From Dryocola clanedunensis (GTDB taxonomy: Bacteria > Pseudomonadota > Gammaproteobacteria > Enterobacterales > Enterobacteriaceae): DNA of 64,000 nt. The stretch is from the NCBI RefSeq assembly GCF_025215155.1, contig NZ_JALHAM010000118.1; one strand, 5' to 3'. The notes under the pieces were generated by a model, which searched no databases, was not told the origin of the DNA, and saw nothing but the letters and a program-made list of their open reading frames with translations. Of this stretch, positions 32,874 through 40,747 are shown piece by piece. The stretch's first letter is position 1; the number at the start of each line of letters is the position of its first letter. Position numbers and translations under genes: made by a program.

Positions 32874-32960
32874 CCCAGAGGTATTGATTGGTGAGAATTC
32901 TTCGTACGCTTGCGTACAAATCTTCTTGCACCGACCTGCGCAGATGCGCAGGTTTTTTTT
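32874..32960 (+). ncRNA. omrA: OmrA-like small RNA
   Basis: About 87 nt. It begins CCCAGAGGTATTGATTGGTG, the conserved seed in its OmrA form, and ends with CCTGCGCAGATGCGCAGG and eight Ts. The centre, with TTCGTACGCTTGCGTAC, forms its own hairpin as in OmrA. It is a tandem paralogue of the RNA 116 bp upstream. Confidence 0.93.
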
Positions 32961-33080
32961 GCCTTTTTTTCAGGATCTTCCCAGTCCTGCCTCCGCCCTC
33001 TCGCTCCTTGAAAGTTACTCGTGTAATCTGCAGCCACTACACTTAAGTGTCTGAGCTGATTATCGACAAAGGGAGTTGAT

Positions 33081-35231
33081 ATGGTTTTGGGTTTCTTTCG
33101 TTGGTTGTTTCGCGTGCTGTTTCGCGTGCGCCTGTATGGCGACACTAACGCGCTCAACTTGCCCCGTGTGCTAATTGTTCCCAATCACGTCTCTTTTATC
33201 GATGGCATCCTGCTGGCGCTATTTTTACCCATTCGCCCGGTTTTCGCCGTCTACTCGTCTATTAGTCAGCGCTGGTATATGCGCTGGCTGAAACCCATTA
33301 TTGATTTTGTCCCCCTCGACCCGACAAAACCTATGTCGATAAAATACCTGGTGCGGCTGGTCGAGCAGGGGCGTCCGGTGGTGATTTTCCCGGAAGGACG
33401 CATATCCGTTTCCGGGTCGTTGATGAAAATCTACGAAGGGGCGGCGTTTGTGGCGGCTAAAGCGAACGCGACTGTCGTACCCGTACGTATTGAAGGCGCA
33501 GAGCTGACTTTCTTTAGCCGCCTCAAGGGGCTGGTTAAACAACGTCTTTTCCCGCGGATCAGTTTGCACCTCCTTCCGCCAACGTCTATTGCGATGCCGG
33601 ATGCGCCACGCGCTCGCGATCGTCGTAAAATCACCGGCGAGATGCTCCATCAGATTATGATGGAAGCCCGCATGGCTGTGCGCCCGCGTGAAACTCTGTT
33701 TGAGGCGCTGTTGTCCGCACAGTACCGCTACGGTGACCGCAAAAACTGCATTGAAGATATCAACTTCAAGCCTGACACCTACCGCGCCCTGCTGACCAAA
33801 ACGCTGTTCGTTGGCCGTATTCTTGATAAGTACAGCGCCGCCGGGGAAATCATCGGCCTGATGTTGCCGAATGCGGGCATCAGCGCGGCGGTGATCTTCG
33901 GCGCATCATCTCGCGCACGCATCCCGGCGATGATGAACTACACGGCGGGCGTGAAAGGGCTGACCAGCGCCATTACGGCTGTGCAAATCAAAACGGTTTT
34001 CACTTCCCGCCAGTTCCTCGATAAGGGCAAGCTCTGGCACCTGCCCGAGCAGCTCACTCAGGTACGTTGGGTGTTCCTCGAGGATCTGAAAGGTGATGTG
34101 ACGATCGCGGATAAGCTTTGGATCTTCGCCCATCTGCTGGTGCCTCACCTGGCGCAGATAAAGCAGAAACCAGAAGATGCTGCGATGGTGCTGTTCACTT
34201 CCGGTTCAGAAGGGAATCCAAAAGGCGTGGTGCACAGCCATAAAAGCCTGCTGGCGAACGTCGAGCAGATTCGCTCGATTGCTGACTTCACCGCTAACGA
34301 CCGCTTTATGTCGGCGCTGCCGCTGTTCCACTCCTTTGGCCTGACGGTTGGCCTGTTTACGCCGCTGCTGACCGGCGCGGAAGTGTTCCTCTACCCAAGC
34401 CCGCTGCATTACCGCGTAGTGCCGGAACTGGTCTATGACCGTAACTGTACGGTGCTGTTTGGCACTTCTACTTTCCTCGGCAACTATGCCCGTTTTGCTA
34501 ACCCTTATGACTTCTTCCGCCTGCGCTACGTCGTGGCCGGGGCAGAAAAGCTCCAGGACAGCACGAAGCAAATCTGGCAGGACAAGTTCGGCCTGCGCAT
34601 CCTTGAGGGCTACGGAGTCACCGAGTGCGCGCCAGTAGTCTCGATCAACGTGCCGATGGCCGCAAAGCCAGGCACAGTAGGCCGTATTTTGCCTGCAATG
34701 GATGCGCGTCTGATGGCGGTGCCGGGCATCGAGGAGGGTGGGCGTTTGCAGCTGAAAGGGCCGAATATCATGAACGGCTATCTGCGGGTCGACAATCCGG
34801 GCGTGCTGGAAACACCTGAAGCAGAAAACGCGCAGGGTGAAATGGAAAAAGGCTGGTACGACACGGGCGATATCGTCAGGTTTGACGAGCAGGGCTACTG
34901 TATTATCCAGGGCCGGGCAAAACGCTTTGCCAAAATTGCGGGCGAGATGGTGTCGCTGGAGATGGTTGAACAGCTTGCGCTGGGCGTGTCACCGGACAAA
35001 ATGCACGCCACAGTGATTAAGAGCGACACCGCAAAAGGCGAAGCGCTGGTAATGTATACCACCGACAGCGAGCTAAACCGTGAGAAGCTGTTGCGCTATG
35101 CCCGTGAACACGGCGTACCGGAACTGGCCGTTCCGCGTGATATCCGCTTTATGAAACAGCTGCCTGTGCTGGGCAGCGGTAAGCCTGACTTTGTGACTCT
35201 AAAGGCTCAGTTGGAGAGCGAGAATGCATGA
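33081..35231 (+). CDS. aas: 2-acyl-glycerophosphoethanolamine acyltransferase/acyl-ACP synthetase
   Basis: 716 residues (E. coli 719). It is a natural two-domain protein. The N-terminal PlsC-type acyltransferase (about 1-200) has the catalytic NHVSFID (HX4D) and FPEGRISVSG. The C-terminal acyl-activating domain (about 230-716) has the P-loop LFTSGSEGNPKGVVHSHK and the GYGVTECAP and YDTGD motifs. It re-acylates lysophosphatidylethanolamine left by lipoprotein N-acylation. A GGGAG site precedes the ATG. It overlaps lplT by 8 bp. Confidence 0.97.
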   Translation: MVLGFFRWLFRVLFRVRLYGDTNALNLPRVLIVPNHVSFIDGILLALFLPIRPVFAVYSSISQRWYMRWLKPIIDFVPLDPTKPMSIKYLVRLVEQGRPVVIFPEGRISVSGSLMKIYEGAAFVAAKANATVVPVRIEGAELTFFSRLKGLVKQRLFPRISLHLLPPTSIAMPDAPRARDRRKITGEMLHQIMMEARMAVRPRETLFEALLSAQYRYGDRKNCIEDINFKPDTYRALLTKTLFVGRILDKYSAAGEIIGLMLPNAGISAAVIFGASSRARIPAMMNYTAGVKGLTSAITAVQIKTVFTSRQFLDKGKLWHLPEQLTQVRWVFLEDLKGDVTIADKLWIFAHLLVPHLAQIKQKPEDAAMVLFTSGSEGNPKGVVHSHKSLLANVEQIRSIADFTANDRFMSALPLFHSFGLTVGLFTPLLTGAEVFLYPSPLHYRVVPELVYDRNCTVLFGTSTFLGNYARFANPYDFFRLRYVVAGAEKLQDSTKQIWQDKFGLRILEGYGVTECAPVVSINVPMAAKPGTVGRILPAMDARLMAVPGIEEGGRLQLKGPNIMNGYLRVDNPGVLETPEAENAQGEMEKGWYDTGDIVRFDEQGYCIIQGRAKRFAKIAGEMVSLEMVEQLALGVSPDKMHATVIKSDTAKGEALVMYTTDSELNREKLLRYAREHGVPELAVPRDIRFMKQLPVLGSGKPDFVTLKAQLESENA

Positions 35232-36438
35232 TAGTGCGTTAAACGATACCTCCTTGTGGTCGAAGGGGATGAAAGCGGTGACCGCGGCGCAGTTTCTGTC
35301 CGCCTTCGGCGACAACGCGTTGCTGTTCGCCACCCTGGCCGTGCTCAAGGCGCAGTTTTACCCTGACTGGAGCCAGCCGGTGCTGCAGATGGTGTTCGTC
35401 GGCGCGTATATCCTTTTTGCTCCGTTCGTGGGGCAAATTGCGGACAGCTTTGCCAAAGGGCGCGTGATGATGTTTGCCAACGGCCTGAAGCTGGTGGGAG
35501 CGGCAGTCATCTGTTTCGGCCTGAATCCTTTTGTGGGCTATACGCTGGTGGGCGTGGGGGCGGCAGCCTACTCCCCCGCCAAATACGGCATTCTCGGTGA
35601 GCTGACAACCGGTGACCGACTGGTGAAGGCTAACGGCATCATGGAGTCTTCCACCATTGCGGCGATCCTGCTGGGATCGATGGCGGGTGGTGTACTTGCC
35701 GACTGGCATATCATTGCCGCACTTACGGTCTGCGTGCTGGTGTACGCGGGAGCGGTGGTGGCCAACTTCTACATTCCGAAGCTTGCTCCGGCACGCCCAG
35801 GCCAGTCCTGGCGTTTTACGCCGATGACACGCAGTTTCTTCTCGGCCTGCCGAAGCTTGTGGCACAACGGTGAGACGCGTTTCTCGTTGGTTGGCACCAG
35901 TTTATTCTGGGGTGCTGGGGTGACGCTGCGCTTCCTGCTGGTTCTGTGGGTGCCGGTTGCTTTGGGCATCAGAGACAACGCGACGCCAACCTATCTGAAT
36001 GCGATGGTAGCCGTAGGCATTGTCGTGGGGGCCGGGGCGGCAGCGAAGCTGGTCACGCTGGATACCGTCGCGCGCTGTATGCCTGCCGGGGTGCTTATCG
36101 GTGTAGGCGTCCTGTTCTTTGCCATGCAGCATGCGCTGCTGCCAGCTTATGGACTGCTTTTGCTGATTGGCGTGCTCGGTGGTTTCTTTGTGGTGCCTCT
36201 CAATGCGCTGCTACAGGATCGCGGTAAGCGTAGCGTAGGGGCGGGCAACGCGATTGCCGTCCAGAATCTTGGTGAAAACACCGCAATGTTACTGATGCTT
36301 GGCTTGTATTCACTGGCGGTAAAAACCGGTGCGTCCATTGTGGGGATTGGTATCGGATTTGGCGTGGTGTTTGCGCTGGCGATAAGCGCGCTGTGGATCT
36401 GGCAGATTCGGGGTAAGGCGGCCAACGGTAAGCTTTAA
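35224..36438 (+). CDS. lplT: Lysophospholipid flippase LplT
   Basis: 404 residues with 12 hydrophobic segments of the MFS fold (E. coli 397). The start overlaps aas. Conserved segments include AAQFLSAFGDNALLFATLAVLK in helix 1 and GAAAYSPAKYGILGELTTGDRLVKANGIMESSTI. It moves lysophospholipids to the inner leaflet so that Aas can re-acylate them, a coupled remodelling system encoded as an operon. Confidence 0.96.
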   Translation: MHDSALNDTSLWSKGMKAVTAAQFLSAFGDNALLFATLAVLKAQFYPDWSQPVLQMVFVGAYILFAPFVGQIADSFAKGRVMMFANGLKLVGAAVICFGLNPFVGYTLVGVGAAAYSPAKYGILGELTTGDRLVKANGIMESSTIAAILLGSMAGGVLADWHIIAALTVCVLVYAGAVVANFYIPKLAPARPGQSWRFTPMTRSFFSACRSLWHNGETRFSLVGTSLFWGAGVTLRFLLVLWVPVALGIRDNATPTYLNAMVAVGIVVGAGAAAKLVTLDTVARCMPAGVLIGVGVLFFAMQHALLPAYGLLLLIGVLGGFFVVPLNALLQDRGKRSVGAGNAIAVQNLGENTAMLLMLGLYSLAVKTGASIVGIGIGFGVVFALAISALWIWQIRGKAANGKL

Positions 36439-36445
36439 ATTATTA

Positions 36446-36495
36446 GCGGATGACGGCCCTACCTGCGTAGGGCGGATAAGCAAAGCGCCATCCGC
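36446..36495. repeat. REP-like nested palindrome between lplT and tas
   Basis: The outer arms GCGGATG and CATCCGC enclose an inner GCCCTAC-N4-GTAGGGC. The right half, GTAGGGCGGATAAGC, is the core shared with other intergenic repeats here. Located between convergent genes, it may stabilise or end both transcripts. Confidence 0.7.
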
Positions 36496-36516
36496 AATTT
36501 TTACCTCATCTGAATA

Positions 36517-37557
36517 TTAAGGTGCCGGGTAGGTATAAACCCGGTTCACCGCTTCAATCTCTTCAAGCACATCCTCACTCAACTCCAGATGCAGGCTTTC
36601 AAGGTTGGTTTTCAGCTGTTCCATCGTTGTCGCCCCCAAAAGAGTACTGGCAACGAATGGCTGGCGGCGAACAAAGGCCAGCGCCATCTGTGCAGGATCC
36701 AGATTGTGACGTTTAGCGATATCCACATAAGCGGCAACGGCGAGATTAGTTTGTTCTCCGCTGTAGCGCGTAAAGCGGCTGAACAGGGTATTACGGGCAC
36801 CGGCTGGTTTGGCACCGTTCAGGTATTTACCCGTTAATGTCCCGAAGGCCAGGCAGGAGTAGGCGAGCAGCTCAACGCCTTCACGCTGGGTGACCTCTGC
36901 CAGCCCCACTTCGAAGCTGCGGTTCACCAGGCTGTAAGGATTCTGGATAGTCACGATGCGCGGCAGATCATGCTTTTCTGCCAGCTGGAGATAACGCATC
37001 ACGCCCCATGGCGTTTCGTTAGACACGCCGATATAGCGGATTTTCCCGGCGCGCTGATGTTCTGCCAGCGCCTCCAGCGTTTCAAGCAGGGTCACAGGAA
37101 CGGCGTTATCGGTCCATGTGTAGCCGAGTTTGCCGAAACAGTTGGTGGCACGCTGCGGCCAGTGAACCTGATACAGATCGAGGTAATCGGTTTGCAGACG
37201 CTTCAGGCTGGCATCCAGCGCATCACGAATATTTTTGCGGTCGAGGCTTTGATTCGGGCGGATGCCGGCGTCGTTATTACGCGTCGGGCCGCTGACTTTA
37301 GAGGCAACGATCAGTTTGTCCCGGTTGCCACTTTGCTTGAGCCAGTTACCCACATAGGTTTCTGTTAAGCCCTGCGTTTCCGGACGTGGCGGGACGGGAT
37401 ACATCTCTGCGACGTCAATCAGGTTAACGCCCTGGCTTACGGCGTAATCGAGTTGGGCGTGGGCATCGGCTTCACTGTTTTGTTCACCAAATGTCATGGT
37501 TCCCAGCCCGAGCGTGCTGATCTCGAGCGAGCTATGGGGGATACGATGATAGTGCAT
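36517..37557 (-). CDS. tas: Tas, NADP(H)-dependent aldo-keto reductase
   Basis: 346 residues from the ATG at 37557, with AAGGA upstream; this gives the E. coli Tas start MHYHRIPHSSLEIS. AKR motifs are present: LGLGTMTFGEQNS, catalytic Asp and Tyr in LIDVAEMYPVP, DYLDLYQVHWP, and the His and Asn further on. In E. coli it complements tyrosine auxotrophy, but its natural substrate is unclear. Confidence 0.95.
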   Translation of the reverse strand: MHYHRIPHSSLEISTLGLGTMTFGEQNSEADAHAQLDYAVSQGVNLIDVAEMYPVPPRPETQGLTETYVGNWLKQSGNRDKLIVASKVSGPTRNNDAGIRPNQSLDRKNIRDALDASLKRLQTDYLDLYQVHWPQRATNCFGKLGYTWTDNAVPVTLLETLEALAEHQRAGKIRYIGVSNETPWGVMRYLQLAEKHDLPRIVTIQNPYSLVNRSFEVGLAEVTQREGVELLAYSCLAFGTLTGKYLNGAKPAGARNTLFSRFTRYSGEQTNLAVAAYVDIAKRHNLDPAQMALAFVRRQPFVASTLLGATTMEQLKTNLESLHLELSEDVLEEIEAVNRVYTYPAP

Positions 37558-37663
37558 TGCCGGCTTCCTTATTCTTATGAAAGACCACATCAGGCAGGTG
37601 CCCGATAAAAAACGGACTATTAACATGGCAGAGGGGAAGCAAAAGCGAAAGGGGGGAAGGTAA

Positions 37664-37697
37664 TAAAAGTACTCAGGTCAGCAGGGGGGCTGACCTG
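37664..37697 (-). terminator. Terminator after ygdR
   Basis: CAGGTCAGC and GCTGACCTG form a perfect 9-bp stem with a 6-nt loop (37674-37697). On the minus strand a TTTTATT run follows a few bases later. Confidence 0.7.
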
Positions 37698-37703
37698 GGG
37701 AGA

Positions 37704-37922
37704 TTAGCGTTCAATGATCTGTGAAACGTCGTCGCGGTTGATTTGCATCTCGTTGCCTTCGTTATCACGGTAGCTCACCAGCCCGGTTTCATCATCGACC
37801 TTTGGTTTGCCGTCTGTCAGGATCATGCGGCCATCTTTGGTCGCCATCACATAGTCGCTGCTGCAGCCGGAAACGGCAAAAGCCAGACCCACAGCGGAAA
37901 TTACAACTGCCCATTTTTTCAT
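37704..37922 (-). CDS. ygdR: YgdR/YgdI-family small lipoprotein
   Basis: 72 residues from the ATG at 37922. The signal peptide ends in the lipobox AVSGC and the residue after Cys is Ser, predicting an outer-membrane lipoprotein. The DUF903 domain follows: DYVMATKDGRMILTDGKPKVDDETGLVSYRDNEG. Its fold resembles Sm-like barrels; the function is unknown. Confidence 0.92.
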   Translation of the reverse strand: MKKWAVVISAVGLAFAVSGCSSDYVMATKDGRMILTDGKPKVDDETGLVSYRDNEGNEMQINRDDVSQIIER

Positions 37923-38004
37923 CGTTATTCGCCTCGTCAGGAATGGATTGACATACATAGTTTAGTAATACTCTGATAAAGGCGAGAGGATAAGCAGGAA
38001 ATTC

Positions 38005-38044
38005 TTAAAATAAATCAGGGGAAAGCGTGTAAGCCTTCCCCTGA
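38005..38044 (-). terminator. Terminator after ygdQ
   Basis: TCAGGGGAA and TTCCCCTGA form a perfect 9-bp stem with a smaller inner pairing (38015-38044). On the minus strand it is followed by TTTATTTTAAG. It lies 6 bp after the ygdQ stop. Confidence 0.8.
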
Positions 38045-38049
38045 GGGGA

Positions 38050-38760
38050 TTACAGAGGATTTTTTTTGTTGCGGACAAGGTTCAGGCTTTCTACTGCAAT
38101 TGAGAAGAACATGGCGAAGTAGATGTAGCCCTTCGGAACATGAACATCAAAGCTTTCGAGGATCAGCGTGAAGCCCACCAGCAGCAAGAAAGCCAGCGCC
38201 AGCATTTTCACCGAAGGGTGTCGGTCGACGAAATCGCCAATGGCGCGGGCAGCAAACATCATCACCCCTACGGCAATAATGACCGCGGCCATCATGATAA
38301 ACAGATGATCGGAAAGGCCGACGGCGGTGATCACTGAATCGAGGCTGAAAATAATATCCAGCAGCATAATCTGCACGATAGCGCCAAAGAAGGAGTGAAC
38401 GTTGGTCTTCAGGCCCTCTTCTTCCCCCTCGATCGATTCGTGAATCTCTTTACTGGCCTTCCAGATAAGGAACAAGCCCCCTAGCAACAGGATCAGATCC
38501 CTTGCAGAGATTTCGTTGCCCATCACGGTGAACAGCGGTGTGGTTAAGCGAATCACCCAGGCGATCGAGGCCAGCAGCGCCAGACGCATAATCATGGCGG
38601 CGCCCAGGCCAAGGCGGCGGGCTTTCTGCTGTTGCTCTTTAGGAAGCTTTGCCACGACCAGTGAAAGAAAAATAATATTGTCGATACCCAGCACGATTTC
38701 AAGAATCGTTAGCGTGCCTAATGCCATCCACGCGTTAGGGTCAGAGATCCATGCAAACAT
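38050..38760 (-). CDS. ygdQ: TerC-family membrane protein YgdQ
   Basis: 236 residues, the usual length, with seven hydrophobic helices. The acidic membrane motifs LEIVLGIDNIIFLSL and LLDIIFSLDSVITAVG, typical of TerC proteins, carry Asp residues expected to bind a divalent cation. Family members export manganese or supply metals to secreted enzymes; the substrate of YgdQ is not established. It lies 71 bp downstream of mutH. Confidence 0.92.
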   Translation of the reverse strand: MFAWISDPNAWMALGTLTILEIVLGIDNIIFLSLVVAKLPKEQQQKARRLGLGAAMIMRLALLASIAWVIRLTTPLFTVMGNEISARDLILLLGGLFLIWKASKEIHESIEGEEEGLKTNVHSFFGAIVQIMLLDIIFSLDSVITAVGLSDHLFIMMAAVIIAVGVMMFAARAIGDFVDRHPSVKMLALAFLLLVGFTLILESFDVHVPKGYIYFAMFFSIAVESLNLVRNKKNPL

Positions 38761-38831
38761 TTGAAAAGTCCTGCCAAAAAGAAAACCTGATTATAAACGT
38801 GTGCCGGAACGGCTATGCAAGTTAAATGGTG

Positions 38832-39518
38832 CTAGATCTGGAAATGGCGTGCGAGGAGCGCAGCAGTGAAGTTCTTTTTTAAGTAAAATCCGCGCGGTAA
38901 CGTAAGAATACGTGCACCTTCCGCGCCAACGGCTTCTGTTAACGCCTTACTGTTGGCCGCTTTCGGACGCAGCTGCAGTACTTCGCCGTGGCGAGCGGTG
39001 ATTCGCTCAACCTGACCCAGCACAATTAAATCCATCAGCTCTTCCCAGTCGAGCCTTAACTGCCGATCTTCTTCCTCCGACGGTTCCCAGAGCAGAGGTG
39101 AACCTACCCGGCGATCCGCCAGAGGGATCTGCCTTTCCCCTTCCACCGGGATCCACAGTACACGCTTAAGCTTATGGCGCACGTGACTGGTTTCCCACAC
39201 GACACCTGTATTCCCCGTCAGCGGGGCAACACAAACAAAAGTCGTTTCCAGCGGACGACCCAGACGATCGACTGGGATCGTTTTTAGCTCAATGCCAAGC
39301 GCCGCGAAATCCTGTTCAGGCTTACTGCCCGCGCTCGCCCCAAGCCACAGCTCAAGCAAAATGCCGATCCAGCCTTTATCACGTTTGAGATCGGGCGGAA
39401 CAGATAAACCCGCAATAGCAGCCAGTTCGCCAAGAGAATAACCCGCGAGATTCTGCGCCTGAGCCAGCAAGATCTGTTCATTTTCCGGAGGCTGTAACAA
39501 GGGTTGTAATGCATACAT
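38832..39518 (-). CDS. mutH: Mismatch-repair endonuclease MutH
   Basis: 228 residues (E. coli 229). The catalytic D-x6-E-x-K motif is visible in DFAALGIELKT (Asp70, Glu77, Lys79 in E. coli). It nicks the unmethylated strand at hemimethylated GATC when activated by MutL. It diverges from rppH across the DARS2 region. Confidence 0.96.
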   Translation of the reverse strand: MYALQPLLQPPENEQILLAQAQNLAGYSLGELAAIAGLSVPPDLKRDKGWIGILLELWLGASAGSKPEQDFAALGIELKTIPVDRLGRPLETTFVCVAPLTGNTGVVWETSHVRHKLKRVLWIPVEGERQIPLADRRVGSPLLWEPSEEEDRQLRLDWEELMDLIVLGQVERITARHGEVLQLRPKAANSKALTEAVGAEGARILTLPRGFYLKKNFTAALLARHFQI

Positions 39519-39711
39519 AACAAAAGACTGCCAGTTGGTTAAAAAACAGGCGTGGTTTACCCACCGTGTGGAAATAGTTTAGCGTGTCGTGGGATAGAAT
39601 ATCAATTTCATGATTTGTAATGACTTTTTTGTCATTTACTCGCATATTGATCGCGGCGGGAAAAACTTTTCCAATTCTGGTCACTGACAATGAACAGGAT
39701 CTTACACCGGG

Positions 39712-40036
39712 TTATCCACAGAAAAATGGGATAACTGGCAAAAAGGGCCACTACTGGTTCTATTTACAGCCTTGACGGGGGGGCTAAACACATTTTTTCA
39801 GCGATTTGTGACTAACTTCTTTGCACAATCTGTGGATAAAAACGACGTTGGTCGATCTTTGGGCAATGAACGATCCTTCTCTGTGATGTTGATCACGCTA
39901 TGAAAGTTATGAACAACTTTTACTGTGGCATCTTCATGAATTACAATTGTTTTTCTAAATTGTGAGATTACTCTTATTTTGAGTTATCTAAAGTTGTCCC
40001 GAGAGTATCCGACAGTTTTTCACAGTGATATCCACA
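39712..40036. other. DARS2 DnaA-reactivating region
   Basis: The 686-bp gap between mutH and rppH contains no gene. It has two perfect DnaA boxes in opposite orientation, TTATCCACA at 39712-39720 and its complement at 39831-39839, and a near-match ATATCCACA at 40028-40036. E. coli DARS2 lies at precisely this locus and regenerates ATP-DnaA from ADP-DnaA with help from IHF and Fis. Individual IHF and Fis sites cannot be assigned by eye. The boundaries given are those of the visible boxes. Confidence 0.85.
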
Positions 40037-40204
40037 GAAAAAGTGAATAAAACCGAGGGCGATTTGTCTCATCTGTTTATAACTCGGGTTAAATTTGTGA
40101 GTTATTCAAATGTTATTCGTCAAGGTTCACTGTTAAGAGTGGTTTACCGCCTGAGGCTTGTATGAAACAATCGCTGCAATCCAGGTTTTATTTGAGGTAG
40201 TCCG

Positions 40205-40735
40205 GTGATCGATGATGATGGCTACCGCCCGAATGTTGGTATTGTAATTTGTAATCGGCAAGGGCAGGTGATGTGGGCCAGACGTTTCGGCCAGCACTCC
40301 TGGCAGTTTCCGCAGGGTGGCATCAATCCTGGCGAATCTCCTGAGCAAGCGATGTATCGCGAGCTCTTTGAGGAAGTGGGGCTGCAGCGCAAAGATGTGC
40401 GCATTCTCGCCTCGACCCGCAACTGGTTACGTTACAAGTTACCGAAACGTTTGGTGCGTTGGGACACAAAGCCGGTTTGTATCGGCCAGAAACAAAAATG
40501 GTTTCTTTTGCAGTTGATAAGCTCCGATAACGACATCAATATGCAAACCAGCAGCACCCCGGAGTTCGACGGCTGGCGTTGGGTGAGTTATTGGTATCCC
40601 GTGCGTCAGGTTGTCTCCTTTAAGCGCGATGTTTATCGTCGGGTGATGAAAGAGTTTGCCAGTGTCGTTATGCCGCTGCAGGAAGTTACGCCACCACGCA
40701 ATAACGCGCCTGCATGGCGACGTAAAAGAGGTTAA
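40205..40735 (+). CDS. rppH: RNA pyrophosphohydrolase RppH
   Basis: 176 residues from a GTG, as in E. coli. The Nudix box GGINPGESPEQAMYRELFEEVGL is complete, including the REL-EE metal-binding glutamates. It removes pyrophosphate from 5'-triphosphate mRNAs and so starts RNase E decay. It is followed after 12 bp by ptsP. Confidence 0.97.
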   Translation: MIDDDGYRPNVGIVICNRQGQVMWARRFGQHSWQFPQGGINPGESPEQAMYRELFEEVGLQRKDVRILASTRNWLRYKLPKRLVRWDTKPVCIGQKQKWFLLQLISSDNDINMQTSSTPEFDGWRWVSYWYPVRQVVSFKRDVYRRVMKEFASVVMPLQEVTPPRNNAPAWRRKRG

Positions 40736-40747
40736 GTCACGCAGAAA

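Noticed and set aside
39712..40036. DnaA boxes as a second replication origin
   Set aside because: There is no AT-rich 13-mer array with clustered GATC sites, and the mutH-rppH position identifies DARS2.
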